Origin: Chaetoderma sp. LZ-2023a
Taxonomy: Eukaryota > Mollusca > Caudofoveata > Chaetodermatida > Chaetodermatidae
Length of the DNA stretch: 64,000 nt
NCBI GenBank assembly: GCA_034401795.1
Contig: CM067363.1
Coordinates: 31,825,470-31,889,469 of the forward strand
Direction: 5' to 3'
The notes beneath the pieces are model-generated. The model was not told the DNA's origin, did no database searches, and worked only from the letters and a program-made list of their open reading frames with translations. Shown one piece after another: positions 45,100 through 58,384 of this stretch; within the stretch, counting starts at the first letter, position 1; each line of letters begins with the position of its first letter. Position numbers and translations under genes: made by a program.

Positions 45100-46865
45100 T
45101 CTATTGGAATTACTAAGTGTATATAGGCCTTATGGTATGGTGTAGCGTATGGTAGGGTAGGTCAGGGTAGGGTAAGCTATATCTAAGTCTAGGGTACTCT
45201 AAGCTATGCTAGTCTAAGTTATACTAGGCTATAGGCTAAGCTAAACTAGTCTAGGATAAGCTAAACTAGTCTAGGCTAAACTATGCTAATCTACTCTAAG
45301 CTACGCTAGTCTAGGCTAAGCTATGCTATATCTAAGCTAAGCTATGCAATACTAGGCTAGGCTAATCCCTGCAATATTAGTCTAGTCTAAGCTATACTAG
45401 TCTAGTCTAAGCTATACTAGTCTAGGCCAAGCTATATACTAGTCATGCTAAGCTATGCTATACAAGCATAGGCTAAGCTATGATATACTAGTCTGCGTTA
45501 ATCTATGCTATACTAGTCCAGGCTTTTATGCTATACTAGTCCAGGCTAAGCTATGCTATACTAGTCTAGACTAGGCTATGCTATACTATACTAGTTGGGG
45601 CTAAGTTATGCTAGTCTAAGCTATGCTATACTAGTCTAGGTCAAGCTATGCTATACTAGTCCACGCTAAGATTTGTTTTACTAGTGTAAACTATACTAGT
45701 CTAAGCTATAATATTCTAAGCTATTCTAGACTAGGCTAAGCTAAGATAAACTCGGCTAAGCTAAGTTATACTCGGCTAAGCTAAGCTATCTTCGGTTAAG
45801 CTAAGCTATGCTGGGATAAGCTAAACTATATCGTGAAAGGCTAAGTTAAGCTATGATGGGCGAAGCTCTATTGGGATAAGCTAAGCTATAGTGGACTAAA
45901 CTAAGCTACGCTCTACTGGGTTAAACTACGCTATACCATGATATGTTAAGATAAACTAGACTAAACTAAGTAACTAAGTTATACTCGGCTAAGCTAAGCG
46001 ATCCTTGGCCAATCTATGCTGGGATAAGCTAATCTCTACGGGACTAGGCTAAGTTAGACTATGATAGGCTAACCTATACTGGTATAAGCTAAGCTATACT
46101 GGGATAAGCTAAGCTTTAATGGGATAATCTATGCTGTACTAGGCTAAGCTAATATAAACTAGGCTAGGCTATGTTATACTCAGCTAAGCTAAGGTTAGCT
46201 ATCCTCGGCTAAGCTAAGCTATACTCGGCTAACCTTGAGATTTACTCGACTAAGCTAACTTAAGATTTTTCCTGGTAAGCCAAGTTAGTCTAAGATATAC
46301 TCCGCCAAGCTAAGTTATAATAAGGTAAGCTAACCTGTGCTCGTATACACTAAGTTATGCTAGAAGGAGCTAAGGTATGCTATGCTAAGTTATGCTAGTG
46401 TAAGCTAAGCTATGCGACTCTATACAAAGCTATACCAGTTTAAACTAACATATGTTAAGCTTTGTTAGTCTAAGCTAGACTATGTTATGCTTTGTTAGTC
46501 TAAGCTAATCTATGTTATGCTATGTTAGGCTAAGTTAAGCTAAGATAGTCTAATCTAAGTCATGGTAAGCTAAGCTAAGCTAAGCTTGGTTAAGTAAGCC
46601 TAAGCTATGCTAGCCTACGCTAAGACAAGCTATGCTAAGCTAAGCTATGTTAAGATAGTCTAAGCTAGCATATACTAAGCTATGCTAAGCTAATCTATGC
46701 TAGTCTAATTTATGCTAGTTCAGTCTAAACTGGACTATCTAGGCCTAAGCAAAAATATATAATCTATGATCACTAGGCATATGGCTACTTTAGGCTAAGC
46801 TAGCCTAGATGCTACGTCTATGGTAACCTATAGTGGCCTGGATAGACTACAAAGATTTCCCTAGA
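45100..46865. repeat. Degenerate (TAAGC)n satellite, unit 2
   Basis: Orthologous to 32755-34380, with small internal insertions and deletions relative to unit 1 (for example an extra tagtctaagctatac near 45400 and an extra segment near 46585-46630). Confidence 0.95.
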
Positions 46866-46870
46866 CTAGG

Positions 46871-47128
46871 CAAAGCTAGGCTAGTCTAGGCTAGGCTAGG
46901 CTAGGCCAGGCTAGGCTAGACTAGACTAGGCTAGGCTAGGCTAGGCTAGGCTAGGCTAGGCTAGGCTAGGCTAGGCTAGGCTAGGCTAGGATAGGCTAGG
47001 CTAGGTTAGGCTAGGCTAGGCTAGGCTAGGCTAGGCTAGGCTAGGCTAGGCTAGGCTAGGCTAGGCTAGGCTAGGCTAGGCTAGGCTAGGCTAGGCTAGG
47101 CTAGGCTAGGCTAGGCTAGGCTAGGCTA
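46871..47128. repeat. Homogeneous (TAGGC)n tract, unit 2
   Basis: About 258 bp, the longest of the three copies. Confidence 0.96.
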
Positions 47129-47459
47129 AACTGGGATTGTTAGGCCTAGAGGATGCTGGGGTAGTCTAAGCTGAACTAGTCATGCATAGGCTAGAGTTCA
47201 CAAGCTATACCTAGGCCAGCCTATGTAGCTCTCTATTTTTAGATTGTCGATAGAGATCCAAGCGAACCAAACAGTTAATTTGGAGTCATTTCATGAGAGT
47301 TAGGATTTGAGTTATCGATTCCTTCTTGAAACACTCTATAGGATTTCAGATTATGTGAAATATCCTCTTCCTCTTAAGGAAGCGGCCCCTTTTGCAAATA
47401 CTATGAAGTCTAGAGTATGGTAATGTGGTTGGGGTCTACCTTTGCATTAGCTCGGCCGT

Positions 47460-48425
47460 AGCCAGGCTTGACTAGGCCGTAGCCAGGCTTAGCTAGGCTT
47501 TACCTAGGCCATAGCCATGCTTGATTAGGCCTTATCCAGGCGTAGCTAGGTCTTACCTAGGCCATAGCCAGGCTTGATTAGGCCTTATCCAGACTGGCTG
47601 GCTACGGCGAAGGTATATATAATGCATAGTAAAGCATGGAAAATGCCTAGCTTTGCTAATGCCTACATAATCCTAGATACGGTGTAAGTAAGCCCTAGCC
47701 AAGTTTAGCTAAGTTCAAAGTAAGGCCGTTAAGGCCGTTAAGTATGGCTACTGCCTATCTAAGCCTGGTTATGGCCTACAGAATGACTAGTCAATCCTGG
47801 CGAAGACCTAGGTAGGCATAGAAAATCATGTTTGAAGCATAGGTAATGCCTTGCAAAGCCTATCTAAGGGTCTAGTCCAGCTGCCCTAGGTACGGCCTGG
47901 CAAAGCCTGGCTACGGCCTAGAGAATTCTTCTCAGGCCAAGGCTAATTAAGACCTAGGTAAACTGGCTATGGCATAGTGAAGGCCTATTCAATCCCGGCT
48001 AAGGCCTAGGTAAGGCAGAGCCAGGCCAAGCTACAGTCTAGCCAAGCCTGTCTAAGACACACCTATCCGGCAGGCACATGCCGTTGTTTCAATGTTGAAA
48101 TCACGTCATGACGTGATTTCAATGTGGATTCAACGTTGAAACAATGCCATGCGCCTGCTGGGTAAGGCCTATATAAGGCCTAGTTAAGCCCAGTTAAGGA
48201 CTAAGTAGGCGTAGATAAAGCCCAGATAAGGCCTAGGCAAGCCGAGATAAGGCCCAGCTATGGCATATGTAAGGGCTAATCAAGCGTGGCTAATGCCTAG
48301 ATAAAGCCTAGGTAAGGCATAGATAAGGCCTATCCAAGTCTAGCTAATGCCTAGATAAGCTATCCAAGCCTAGATTAAGCCTAGATGAGGCCTAACTCTG
48401 GCGTAGTCAAGCCTGGCCAATGTCA
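47460..48425. repeat. Second satellite (AGGCCTAG-based), unit 2
   Basis: Extends about 100 bp further right than in unit 1, to gtcaagcctggccaatg, where unit 1 is deleted. Confidence 0.85.
48067..48162. mobile_element. Hairpin MITE inside the satellite, unit 2
   Basis: ccggcaggcacatgccg faces ccatgcgcctgctgg. The central palindrome atcacgtcatgacgtgat is perfect here. Confidence 0.82.
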
Positions 48426-48488
48426 AGTTAAAGTCTCTGAGATCTCGATACCGCCAAATTCATTTAGATTACACTCGACATCGATGCT

Positions 48489-49690
48489 ATGTGCACGAAC
48501 ATTGACATCGAAAAAGGTCTGAATTCTGTCCGTAAAGCATTTAAAAAATACCCCGATAATAATAGGCCGACTGACGAAGTATTAGCCCTCTTAGAGCTAA
48601 GTTTGAAGGGCAATGATTTTGAATTCGCGGGTGAAACATATCAACAAATTTGCGGTTGCGCAATGAGTAAACGTTTCAGTCCAAGTGTTGCCAACATCTA
48701 TATAACAGAGTGGGAGGAGGACGCACTTAACAAATGTCCGAAACAACCGCTCTTTGGATGCGCTTAGCACATGTCTGAAACAATCGCTCTTTTACCGCAG
48801 GTACCTCGATGATATTTTCATTATTTGGCATCATACAAAGGAAGAATCTAATGAATTTTTCGCCATTTTGAACAATCATAATCCAAATATCAAGCTAAAA
48901 GCTAGTTATATTGATCAGATGTCCGTATAATTCTTAGATGTGACTCTATACAAAGGTGTAAAGTATGACACAACTGGCCACCTTGATTACAAAGTATATT
49001 TTAAGCCCACAGATTCGCATCAATTACTGCACAAGAAATCTTTCCACCTGCCTCATACCTTTAAAGGAATTGTAAAATCACAAATCATCCATTTTCATTG
49101 AAATTCGAGTGATAGAAAAAACTTTGAATCTGCATGCTCCCTCTTGTTCAAGGCACTCAAACCGAGATGGTATTCATCTAGATTTTTGCGCAAAGTTAAA
49201 TCTGAAACTTTACAGGATTTGGAAACTGTCCCTGATAATGCTACAGATCACAGGCCTAACAAGATTCGCCACACTCGTCCAATTACAGGCGTAGGCGAAT
49301 CTTGGAAATGTGGAAAGAGAAGGTGTAAATTCGACCCATTTCGACCAAATCAAAAGACATTTGTGCGCTTTCAGAACAAATTTCAAATCCATTCTAATTT
49401 AGATTGCCATTCCGAAAACGTGATTTATTTAATATCTTGCAAATTATGACAAAAACAGTATGTCGGTGAAACTAAATGCCCATTAAGATGGTGAGCAACT
49501 AGACACCGTTGCGATATTAGACATGAAAAAGACACCCATGCCACTGAATACTTTAATCTATCTGGTCATTCAGTCACCCGAGACTTCGAAATTCTACCTA
49601 TTGAACAACCACCTCAATCATTTTGGATTTCAGAACTCCAACCACTGCTGCATGTCTCGGATACTGTGATCTGTGTTGTCCTGACTGGCC
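48489..49690 (+). pseudogene. Penelope-like element fragment: RT core plus GIY-YIG (unit 2)
   Basis: The frame from 48489 reads NIDIEKGLNSV, LLELSLKGNDFEF and a PSVANIYITEWEED motif typical of Penelope RT. A short tandem duplication near 48735-48790 (caaatgtccgaaacaaccgc / catgtctgaaacaatcgc) introduces a stop and frameshift. RYLDDIF (48799-48819) is the catalytic YxDD box; FLDVTLYKG and KPTDSH (49003-49020) follow. The GIY-YIG domain has VIYLISCKL and QYVGET (49457-49474). Stops: 48928, 49099, 49447 and 49492. The 5' part is missing because the fragment abuts the satellite. It is dead. Confidence 0.9.
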
Positions 49691-50148
49691 TTGGTGCCTC
49701 TTTGAGAAGCAAAACTTTATAGCATAGGGAAAGCTGAGTCTCCGGATCGCCGTCTTTCTCAGCTCATCTTACTTATGCCTAGTCCGCTGTTGCCGCCTCC
49801 CCACAACCGCTGTGTGCAATCTTAACACTGAGACCTAATTTGCAGTGCTTAACACCGTTCCACGTGGAAGTATTTCTAGAAGGCTTCGGTTTGTTCCGCA
49901 CTAGTGCACATCAGATGCACCCTGAAGAAAATCCACCATGGACCAGCTTTCTCCGTTGACTAATGACAATTCTTTTAGACCTCTTGGTTGGTGGTCAGAA
50001 TAAAACTGTTAGTTATGTGACACTGTGCTTATCACTTGTTCATCTTGGCTACCGAATCCGATAACCACTGCATGAACGGGAATCCTCTCATCGTACTAGA
50101 CCACAGTGACGCCTCGACTCAATGGAGATTCCCTAACCTCGTTCCTCT

Positions 50149-50403
50149 TTAACTTATATGCGCTGGTGACTGGTGCAACTCAGAAAGCTCGCCCTTGGAC
50201 TGCACCAAATACTTTTTTAGATCGTTCAAGCTGGTCTTCGTATTTGAGCAAAAGATTTGCCTGACTTTGCGACGGTAGAGGTTCTTACTAGACCTAACCG
50301 ATCGTGGCCTTCTGCGGCCGCTTGAGGCCTTAAACCACAAAACACATAAGTTAGCTAAACTACTGCCAAACATGGGATCCCCTAAATTGCTAGAGGTAGG
50401 CAC
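50149..50403 (-). pseudogene. Copy of the conserved minus-strand frame (unit 3)
   Basis: PTSSNLGDPMFGSS...RSSKNLYRRKVRQ. As in unit 2 it has lost the upstream half. Confidence 0.35.
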
Positions 50404-50829
50404 ACACTGAAGGCACCCGTCTGGACACCTGAGAAAATCAGATCAACCAGGTGGGACCCACTAACAACGTCTAATGAAGATTTCCCATTCGACCTCTCAT
50501 TAAAGTAGAAAGCACCCCGTGTTCTGCTCCTAAGCGGAACTTTTCAAATTAATATTAGTACCAATGACTCTCATGACCAAAAAGCCTCTTATAGATTGAT
50601 CAGATGATTAGTGACCATTAACAACATAACGACCACACGCGGAATTACGCTGCATCTCAGCCCCCAAACTCCTGACAACGAGAATGCAAATTGCTCATCT
50701 CGCCACCAGTTGCGCACTTTTTGGCCGACAATAAACACCATGCATGAAACCACTAGATCAGATATAGCTTAATACCGCCCTCATGACTTTTCTCTCCCTC
50801 TTCCCTCCTCCCACCACACTTTGTTGCAT

Positions 50830-52940
50830 AATCCATTGATATATTTGGGGAATTCATATCATATACAAATGAGAATTACTGCTAATTAGTGATACATGTT
50901 TGCAAATAAAGGGTAGATCATTCAAGTTCAAAAGAAATGGGGAAGGGACAAGAATGGATCCAGTGGAACACCATTGGGTAAATTTCTCGTTTCAAAGCTT
51001 ATGCCTTTGTACTAAACACATTCTGTTTGATAGACAACTCTGAAACCAGTGGAGTACAATGTCCCACATTTCATAATAAATTAGCTTTTCTAATGATATC
51101 CTGTGACTTATGGTGTCCATATCTTTAGGTTTAAATTATATAGAGTTGTCAAGCGAGACTATAACTTTTTTCCAGCATATCAAAAAGCGCATTCAGTGTG
51201 GAGTGTTTTTGTGAAAGCCAAATTAGGAGTCAAAACTAATTGATTTTTGTCCGGATATTTTACTAATCGGTTGTACATCAGGCGTTTCAACAGTTTTCAA
51301 GGTAGTGGAAGGTTCGTGAAATGCCAGTAATTATTGAATTCAGATGGCTTCTTTGCTTTGTAATCGTGTGGACCATGAAACATTTAGCTACATTGGGAAA
51401 ATATCTTGGTTGTAAGACGCAAGAAGTGATATGTGATAGTGGTCTAAGCAATTCTGATTTTGTTTGAATAACCTCCAAATGAAGTTATTTAGTTTCACAC
51501 ATTTGACTGAGTTAATGCTGATCAGAATTTCTTCATTTCATGTTGGTTGTATGACGATTGAAGATTGGGAACTGCCTGTCAGGTAATATGTAAAGATGTT
51601 ATTAGGATTTTCATGAATTTCTCTTGAAAGTTTTTGTCCAATATTAACGAAGTATTCATTGAATCAATTTGCAATATCCGTGTTCTCGCCAATAACTGTG
51701 TTTTATGGATAAACTGAGATTCTTAGAAATTATCGTGATGCTTATTCAAAAGTGATTTAAGTATATTCTCTGTTTCGCAAATGACATTTCTTGCATGTTC
51801 AAATTCGTCGCTAAGGTACATATTAGCATGCTGTATTAGTGATTCTAGTCTGTTCCAAAATGTTTTTAATTTGTTGTACTTTTGGTGAATTCAACATAAA
51901 GACTGAGTTCCTCATTGCAGGCAGTTATCAGGCCATTTGTCCACCATTGGTTAGTAGACTTTGATTTGAAATGTCTTACCTCCTTTAATTGGAATGCATT
52001 TTATATGCACTCATGAAGACATTGTGGTGATGGTTGCAGGTATCTTCACAATATCGTCAACCTGTTACCGCATTCCAGTTGTTTGTGCAATTTTTAAAAA
52101 TTATTCTATAGCTATAAGCTATTCGTACATCTTTCGATTCCATGCTGAGACCTCTAATGGTGTTTAGAAATGCCAATTTGTTGGCTAAGAGCAGCCTATT
52201 TCTGAAAATGAATCACTGGAATATCCGGCCTGATGCTCGAGCCAACCATTCTAGTGATACATTTCTCTTGACCTGTACATGGACATATTCGCTGAGCTGA
52301 ATGTCAATTTTCGTGACCTATCTCATTAAAGAGTAACTAATAGATAGGTTCTGAAATATTTTATGCAATAGAAATTAATCACGAATACTCGATTATTTAA
52401 TTTTTAATTAGAAAAATTCATAATTTAAAGAATAATTGCGATTTTCAATTTAATCACACCACGTAATCATGCAAGCCTTGTCAAGTCATGTGTGTAGTAG
52501 GAATTTTATTTCATGATGCCGATGTTGAAATCATCCATAATGTAGCCTAATTGGTTTTCATTCTGAATTGACTTGATCAATTTTATTTTGTCCATATAAG
52601 ATAGTTTGTTATTGCAATTTCATGGAAATCATTCATATATACTCCTCGATCATTGACAAATCTTTGTGCTCAGAATACATGTCGCAATAATTCAATAGTT
52701 CAAACTGGCGGGCAGTCGTATCTATAATTGTATTCATCCTGTCGATGCTCTTATAAAGCGACCGGGCATTGAAGTGAGTTAAAGAAAAGCATTTCCTTAG
52801 ATTGTAGTTGACGGTTATTGAAATTTGTTTACAGTGTATGTATGGTCTATGTCGGGTTTTATTTCCTCTCAAATATCCACATCTCATTCAATATCTGTTC
52901 CACTTGATAGCACATCAGCTGAATTTAATTTAAATGGATT
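50830..52940 (-). pseudogene. CR1/jockey-like LINE remnant (unit 3)
   Basis: Minus-strand FSLTHFNARSLYKSIDRMNT (about 52790-52730) starts the endonuclease; GGGVAIYIK is deleted as in unit 2. RT motifs: FKPKDMDTISH (about 51130-51100), KLIYYEMWDIVL (about 51085-51050) and NGVPLDPFLS (about 50980-50950). Confidence 0.82.
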
Positions 52941-53139
52941 GATAATGGGAGTGTGTACTTGCATATTTATATAAGAAGTCGTGACATTACGGTATTTTGG
53001 CAATGAGATGGAATAGAACCCACAAACGGCGAAAACTCTTAGCATCACAACCCATAAACCACAAAAAGTCTTACGTTGCCGTTGAAGCTTTCAAAATGTG
53101 AGTGTATGATATACAGAGGAATTCTGTAATCGCATATAA

Positions 53140-53312
53140 TGATGATGATAGCGACGACGACGAGGACGACGACGACGACGTCAACAACGACGACGACGAC
53201 GACGGCGACGAACGAAGGCGGCGGCGGCGGCGGCGACGACGACGACAACGACGACGACGATGATGATGATGATGATCATGATGGTCATGATCATGATGAT
53301 AATGATAATGAG
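53140..53312. repeat. GAC/GGC/GAT triplet microsatellite (unit 3)
   Basis: Shortest version of the tract: the GGC block is only about five units and the GAT block is contracted. Confidence 0.95.
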
Positions 53313-53324
53313 TTACTGTGAAAG

Positions 53325-54340
53325 CTTCCAACTGCAATCAGGTTTTTAAAAACATTCTCCATGGCGTCTTGTCCACTGCCAGCGTCATAAGATCCTTAAC
53401 GGTCGCTCTTGTCGTTAGTGGTCCTAGATTATGTTCTATGAAGTCTGATCAAAAGTTGATGTTGTGGCATCCTGTGCATGCCCGAAGTCTGTTGCCATTT
53501 GCCACTGCAAATTCTAGTGTTTTCTGCGAAGGCGTATTTTCTGGCTATAATTCAAGGAACATGTCCCAACATGAACCGTTGCTGGTTCGCTACCCTAACA
53601 GACAGTGGCATTATGTTACACAGTTTGTAGTGTTGCATTTGATATTGGACTCTGTGACCCACGATGCTTTTTAATAGCTCACATGTGTTTGTGGTAAAAT
53701 GCATCAAGTTTGGTCAAGAGCGCTTTTGGAGCTGCCCAGCTGTTACAATTTCATAGCATTATAGAAACACGTGTAGCATTATATAGCTAAATATTGAAAT
53801 CTGTTTAGGTTTCATTCAGGAAGAGGTTCACAGCCATGAACTGTTCTGTAGCCATACGTAGTGAATCAGGAGGACCTTTTTCCCACCAATTAATCAACAC
53901 CATCAGCCTACCCCAGCTCTAGTGGCATACCTATCATTGAAATTTGAGGTTATGGTCTTTGAGAGTGTTCTCGAACAAATGATCGTACTGCAACTAGGTA
54001 GCAGGTGGAAAGCACTGGTGACAAACAATCACCATGTGATCTTGATGTTTCAAACTATGCATAAAGCTTTTGATTTAAAGTGTACATTTAGTTTTGTGCT
54101 TGCAAATAAGCATGTCACCCGACATAGTCCGTCATCATCGCAGGCAGCTTGTTTGTCAAATTGAAGGATATGTGGTCTCTTGATGGTATCAAATACATGC
54201 AACATGCCGATTCCCATCTTGCCACATTACGAAAAACACTGATATTACTACTGATGCCAACATTCGTTGTGGTAAATGCTTGGCTAATAATAATGCCTCA
54301 AGGCAATGTTATATTCGGGGGTTAGATAGGTGACTAATTC
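53325..54340 (-). pseudogene. Second reverse-transcriptase remnant (unit 3)
   Basis: Same motifs as in units 1 and 2: GDCLSPVLF-type near 53990-54030 and the PLSVRVANQQ / LGHVP tail near 53550-53610. Confidence 0.68.
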
Positions 54341-55087
54341 ATATACAAATACGTTTAATAATTAATAATTGTTCCCAGTTAATTTTGGAAAATGGAAATG
54401 AAAGTAAATTTACGTGCCTTAGGGAGTATCTATACATTCAATCTAGGCCACGCTACAATACCACATTCTGAATTCCCAATGTACATACGCATGTTTGTTC
54501 GAGGATAATTCTAGAAAGTGGCATGGGAAGGAAAGTAAAATGTTATAAATTGGTTGCTATGTTTCTACTATATAATCGTCAATCTAAATATAGAATCGTG
54601 GATTCACGCCACGATTATTCCTTTAACGTAATGGCCAGCAATTCCGTTACGCCATCACAATGAATAGACTGTAACCCAATCTCCACTTCAGAGACCAGAC
54701 AGGTTGAGATCCAATCTATCGCTACAGTTGGATAGTAAACACACAACTGTGAATCGTAATTTGATATCATCGTACACCTTGTATTATTAGCTGATGAATA
54801 CAGTAAAATCAACTCGATCCATCATTATTTTTCTCAATTGTGTGTACACCCTTTCGAATTTCAAGACCTATCAAGAGGGACGATTTTTGTTACCTATTCT
54901 TCAAACTTAAGAGAATGAGCCTTATTTAATTCCGTTTTACGTGAAATAATGAAGTCTGGTATGAATAAGGTAGCTCTCGTCTCCTGCCACGATGCAATTC
55001 TCTTTAGTATAATATGCTAGTTGAATTTGCTATGCCTATGCCAACCCCCAACAGACGAGATTCTTTTTGATCTCACATAGAATGAGA

Positions 55088-55114
55088 TCTCGCGAGACAT
55101 GAACGCTATATAAG
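55088..55114 (+). promoter_or_regulatory. Core promoter of GPCR C: TCTCGCGAGA plus TATA box
   Basis: TCTCGCGAGA at 55088-55097 and TATATAAG at 55107-55114, identical spacing to units 1 and 2. Confidence 0.65.
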
Positions 55115-55372
55115 CTGCATTATAGAGCCATTGAGCACTATGGAATATGTTGGAGGGACTTGATTAATGTATAATATTGACTGAGTGTGTTCAATGGCAC
55201 GATGCTCCCTTGAGGCTAGATATGTGTCCAGATAATTAAAACTAATGAAATGTAATGAATAGTTTAATCGTTATCTGTATTACTTTTGCAATTAATTCAA
55301 GCATTCTATCCTATCCTAATCATGTAATGACTCCATTTGTTTAAATAATTGAAATAGTTACTTATTGACTGC

Positions 55373-55530
55373 CCATTTGCAGGCCATGAGAAGACTATTC
55401 TGGAAATTTGCCACTAGTCATTGCGGGTGGTATATTGTCAAAAATAGTGATCTTTTGGTTTGCAAATGAACATTCCCCAGAACCACTACAGAGGCAGGTT
55501 TTGGCTGTCTTCGTCGGAAAAGGGTTAAAT
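55373..55530. repeat. TTAACCC foldback MITE upstream of GPCR C
   Basis: Orthologous to 42082-42240. Confidence 0.7.
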
Positions 55531-56158
55531 ATTCCTGACTACGATTTACAACTTTGTGTATAAAACCATTATTTTAAGCAAGGCATCTCATAAATAACAT
55601 ATCCGGTTATCATTGACAACTGGACTGCATACCTCATAAGTTTGAACTGTGTACATTGTGCAGATGGAACGACCGATTAGGCACCGATTTTATGAATATA
55701 TGTTTCTAGTCTTAGTGCAGGACTCGACGGGCAGATTAGAATGCTGTGTATTTTTATGAATAGTCTCTGTTGTTTGTCTTGTCAAACTATTAGTCTTAAA
55801 GCGTAGCTCACCTGGAAGTGGTGCAGTGTCATTTAGAAAGTTTCAATGTTTCGGATGACCTACACAAAAAGTGTGCATATAGACTTCCTTTCTGTGTAGA
55901 TACTACTAGTTAAAAACTCTACTTAGACTGTTATGCTCTCCCGCACCGCACGCTGTATAACCTAAAACTAAACTAAGCATCGCCACGAGAGACGCATATC
56001 GTGTCTCAAAGACGGGAACACATTTCCATAGTGCCAGCCTATCTCCAGGACAAGGTAGTTGTCTGAAGGCCAAGAAGAATACCACATATCAAATACTGAA
56101 CAGGTTTAATTTTCATCAAGACCACTTCTTGTGCAAAGTTTTGCATCATAACCACAGT

Positions 56159-57172
56159 ATGGAAATGAATGCGACGGACTTGATTGCATCTGTGAGTAAT
56201 GTGACGGAAGGTCAGCATTCAATCCGACGTCCTGCAGATTATATAAATCCGATAGCCTTTTCTCTGTCTATGGGGATTGTGACATTTTTAGGTGTTTTTG
56301 GAAATCTGTTAACATTGATCACATTTAGTATGAAGAAATACAATGCATTCAGTTATGCAGTGTACTTTCGTATGCTGGCTGCCGCAGATACCATCGTCTT
56401 GGTTCTGGAACTTCATCACGTGATTGGATCGCTTTCACAACTTGACCCAAATAGATCTCAGGCTTATCTAACAGCGAATCAGATATATTGCTTAGTAAGC
56501 GGCTTCATCGACGACGTCGTCCGCATGACGTCATCCTCAATTTACGTCGTTATTCCCTTTGACCGTATCATCGTCTGTGTCATGTCATTTCGGTTCCGGA
56601 AATTTGCAAAACCGTACACAGCTCGCATTGTATGCTTGGTAATAGTTGTATTCGCTTTGCTTATGAATGTACCGGAGATCGTTTATTTATCTACCGAAGC
56701 AGACTTCTCCAAACATATTGACTGCAAAATCTACGGAAACGATGCTCTCAATAAGTTCAGGTCATTCAAAGCATTTGGATATAGCTTCATTATATCATTC
56801 GGATTAACTCTAATTTTCAATATCTTTCTTCTCCTCAAAATTAAATCATATCTGAAGACGAGGAAGACAATCAGAGCAAGCCAGAATGACAATCAAACGG
56901 AAGCACGAATTTCAGCATATTTTATAATCGTAACTCTTTTCTCGATTTTTGTCTGTTTACCGGTGGGTGCATTTGATGTGGCACGCCGTGTGGCAGAAAC
57001 CTTACCAGAGGATGTGGCAGCAAAGATACTGGAAACGCACATTAATGCCAGGGAGTCAATGATTGTGATTGGTTTGTTAAACTACGCAGCTAACTACTAC
57101 ATTCTTGCTATTTTATGGAAGTCCGTACGAGACTCCTTCAAATCAATTTTTCAGCGCAAGAAAGACACATAG
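56159..57172 (+). CDS. Intronless class A orphan GPCR C
   Basis: A 337-residue receptor almost identical to B: only R24 and V88 differ (both are the states found in A), plus about five silent changes. All landmarks are as in B: D77, C111/C189, D135-R136-I137, FVCLP, NYAANYY in TM7, and the short FQRKKDT tail without cysteines. Start ATG 56159 in the same strong Kozak context. Promoter, CRE sites and repeats are duplicated with it, so B and C are probably co-regulated. Confidence 0.94.
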   Translation: MEMNATDLIASVSNVTEGQHSIRRPADYINPIAFSLSMGIVTFLGVFGNLLTLITFSMKKYNAFSYAVYFRMLAAADTIVLVLELHHVIGSLSQLDPNRSQAYLTANQIYCLVSGFIDDVVRMTSSSIYVVIPFDRIIVCVMSFRFRKFAKPYTARIVCLVIVVFALLMNVPEIVYLSTEADFSKHIDCKIYGNDALNKFRSFKAFGYSFIISFGLTLIFNIFLLLKIKSYLKTRKTIRASQNDNQTEARISAYFIIVTLFSIFVCLPVGAFDVARRVAETLPEDVAAKILETHINARESMIVIGLLNYAANYYILAILWKSVRDSFKSIFQRKKDT

Positions 57173-57955
57173 ACTTGTTCTTATGCACATGACGCAGTAT
57201 CTCTGTAGCCTTGGCAATTTGAATAGAGGTCTATGCCAGCAATCACATCTAGTCCAGTCATTTTACTTATGCCCCCGGCAGTCTCTAGCTAAGCTCCACA
57301 CACACACACCTTGCTCGTGTTGGGATCGATCGACCAGTGGATTCCCTGACTATCAATTTCCAGAAACCTATACAGATAAGCTATTGAATATTTTAAAACT
57401 AATTTGATTGGGCGCTGTTGTTGCCTATGGCAGCAGCAGCAGCAGCGTCCAGTTAAATTAGTTTCAAAATATTCAACAGCATGTTTATTAAATAGTAGAG
57501 ACATACAATTTGTACAACGTGTCGGCGGACTATTAAGAGTTAAAGACGGGCTAAATAGAATCATTTATGACGTAATGAGTATGACGTCATCCTACACACC
57601 GCTTAGCTGATTATGACGTCATATGACGTCAGATGATAGCTGGATACTCTGGAAAGGTGAATTATTAAACATATGTGCAGTGTACCACTAATCCTCTAAG
57701 TCGGCTTGCAGTAGATATATTCACATCTAACTTTTCCCAGCCCATTTATAGCAAAGCCGCTGTCACTTTTGAGGAGTGTCGGAATCGATTTAAAGCATTT
57801 AATCCTGAAGTCCCAGAATTGGAATTTCAAGGTAACTATACGGGTAAGTTGTTGATTAGTTTGAAACTAATTTGACCGTGTGTTGTAGCTTTATGACAAA
57901 TTAGTTCCTAAATATTCAAAAAAATATTTTTTAAGTTGTAAATTCACCAAGGTCA
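57173..57955 (+). repeat. GPCR C 3' flank with two palindromic repeat copies
   Basis: Same pair of palindromic repeats and (CAG)n loop as unit 2. Confidence 0.7.
57582..57631. promoter_or_regulatory. Three consensus CRE sites, unit 3
   Basis: TGACGTCA at 57582-57589, 57614-57621 and 57624-57631. Confidence 0.6.
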
Positions 57956-58375
57956 TTCAATTTGTACATATTAGTGACAAACATTTCAAATCTCGTGACT
58001 TATCTAAGACTGGGCTAAGTATTTTTTTGATTCGAAAGTCATTCATGACATCAAGTGGCGTATTTGGGTATGACGTCTGATACGCAACGTGCACCCACTA
58101 ACTGACTGGCGGGTTCCGATCTCGCATTTTCACTATCTACTTTCGATATATTCAAACTCAATTAAAATTCACGGATTTGTGGGATGGTGAATTAAACAAA
58201 TTATAGCAACATGCTAAATATGTTTAAATACTATTATTCCGTGGGCTGAAGGGGCCCGCCTGGATACCCCCACCCCACTAATTGACGAAAATATATTTTT
58301 CTAACAGCTTTCGATGTCCTCTTTAAGATTATGTATATTAACATGTGATAAACTAGGACTCAATATGGTTAAGAT
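57956..58375. other. Block shared by units 2 and 3 only (unit 3 copy)
   Basis: Matches 44665-45085 with few substitutions; nothing coding. Confidence 0.7.
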
Positions 58376-58384
58376 AAGGCCGGT

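Larger units (their letters stand above)
36291..49633 (+). repeat. Array unit 2 (13.3 kb)
   Basis: From aactccaacc at 36291 to the next occurrence at 49634. Layout as in unit 1. It is nearly identical to unit 3 through most of its length. It contains receptor B. Confidence 0.95.
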
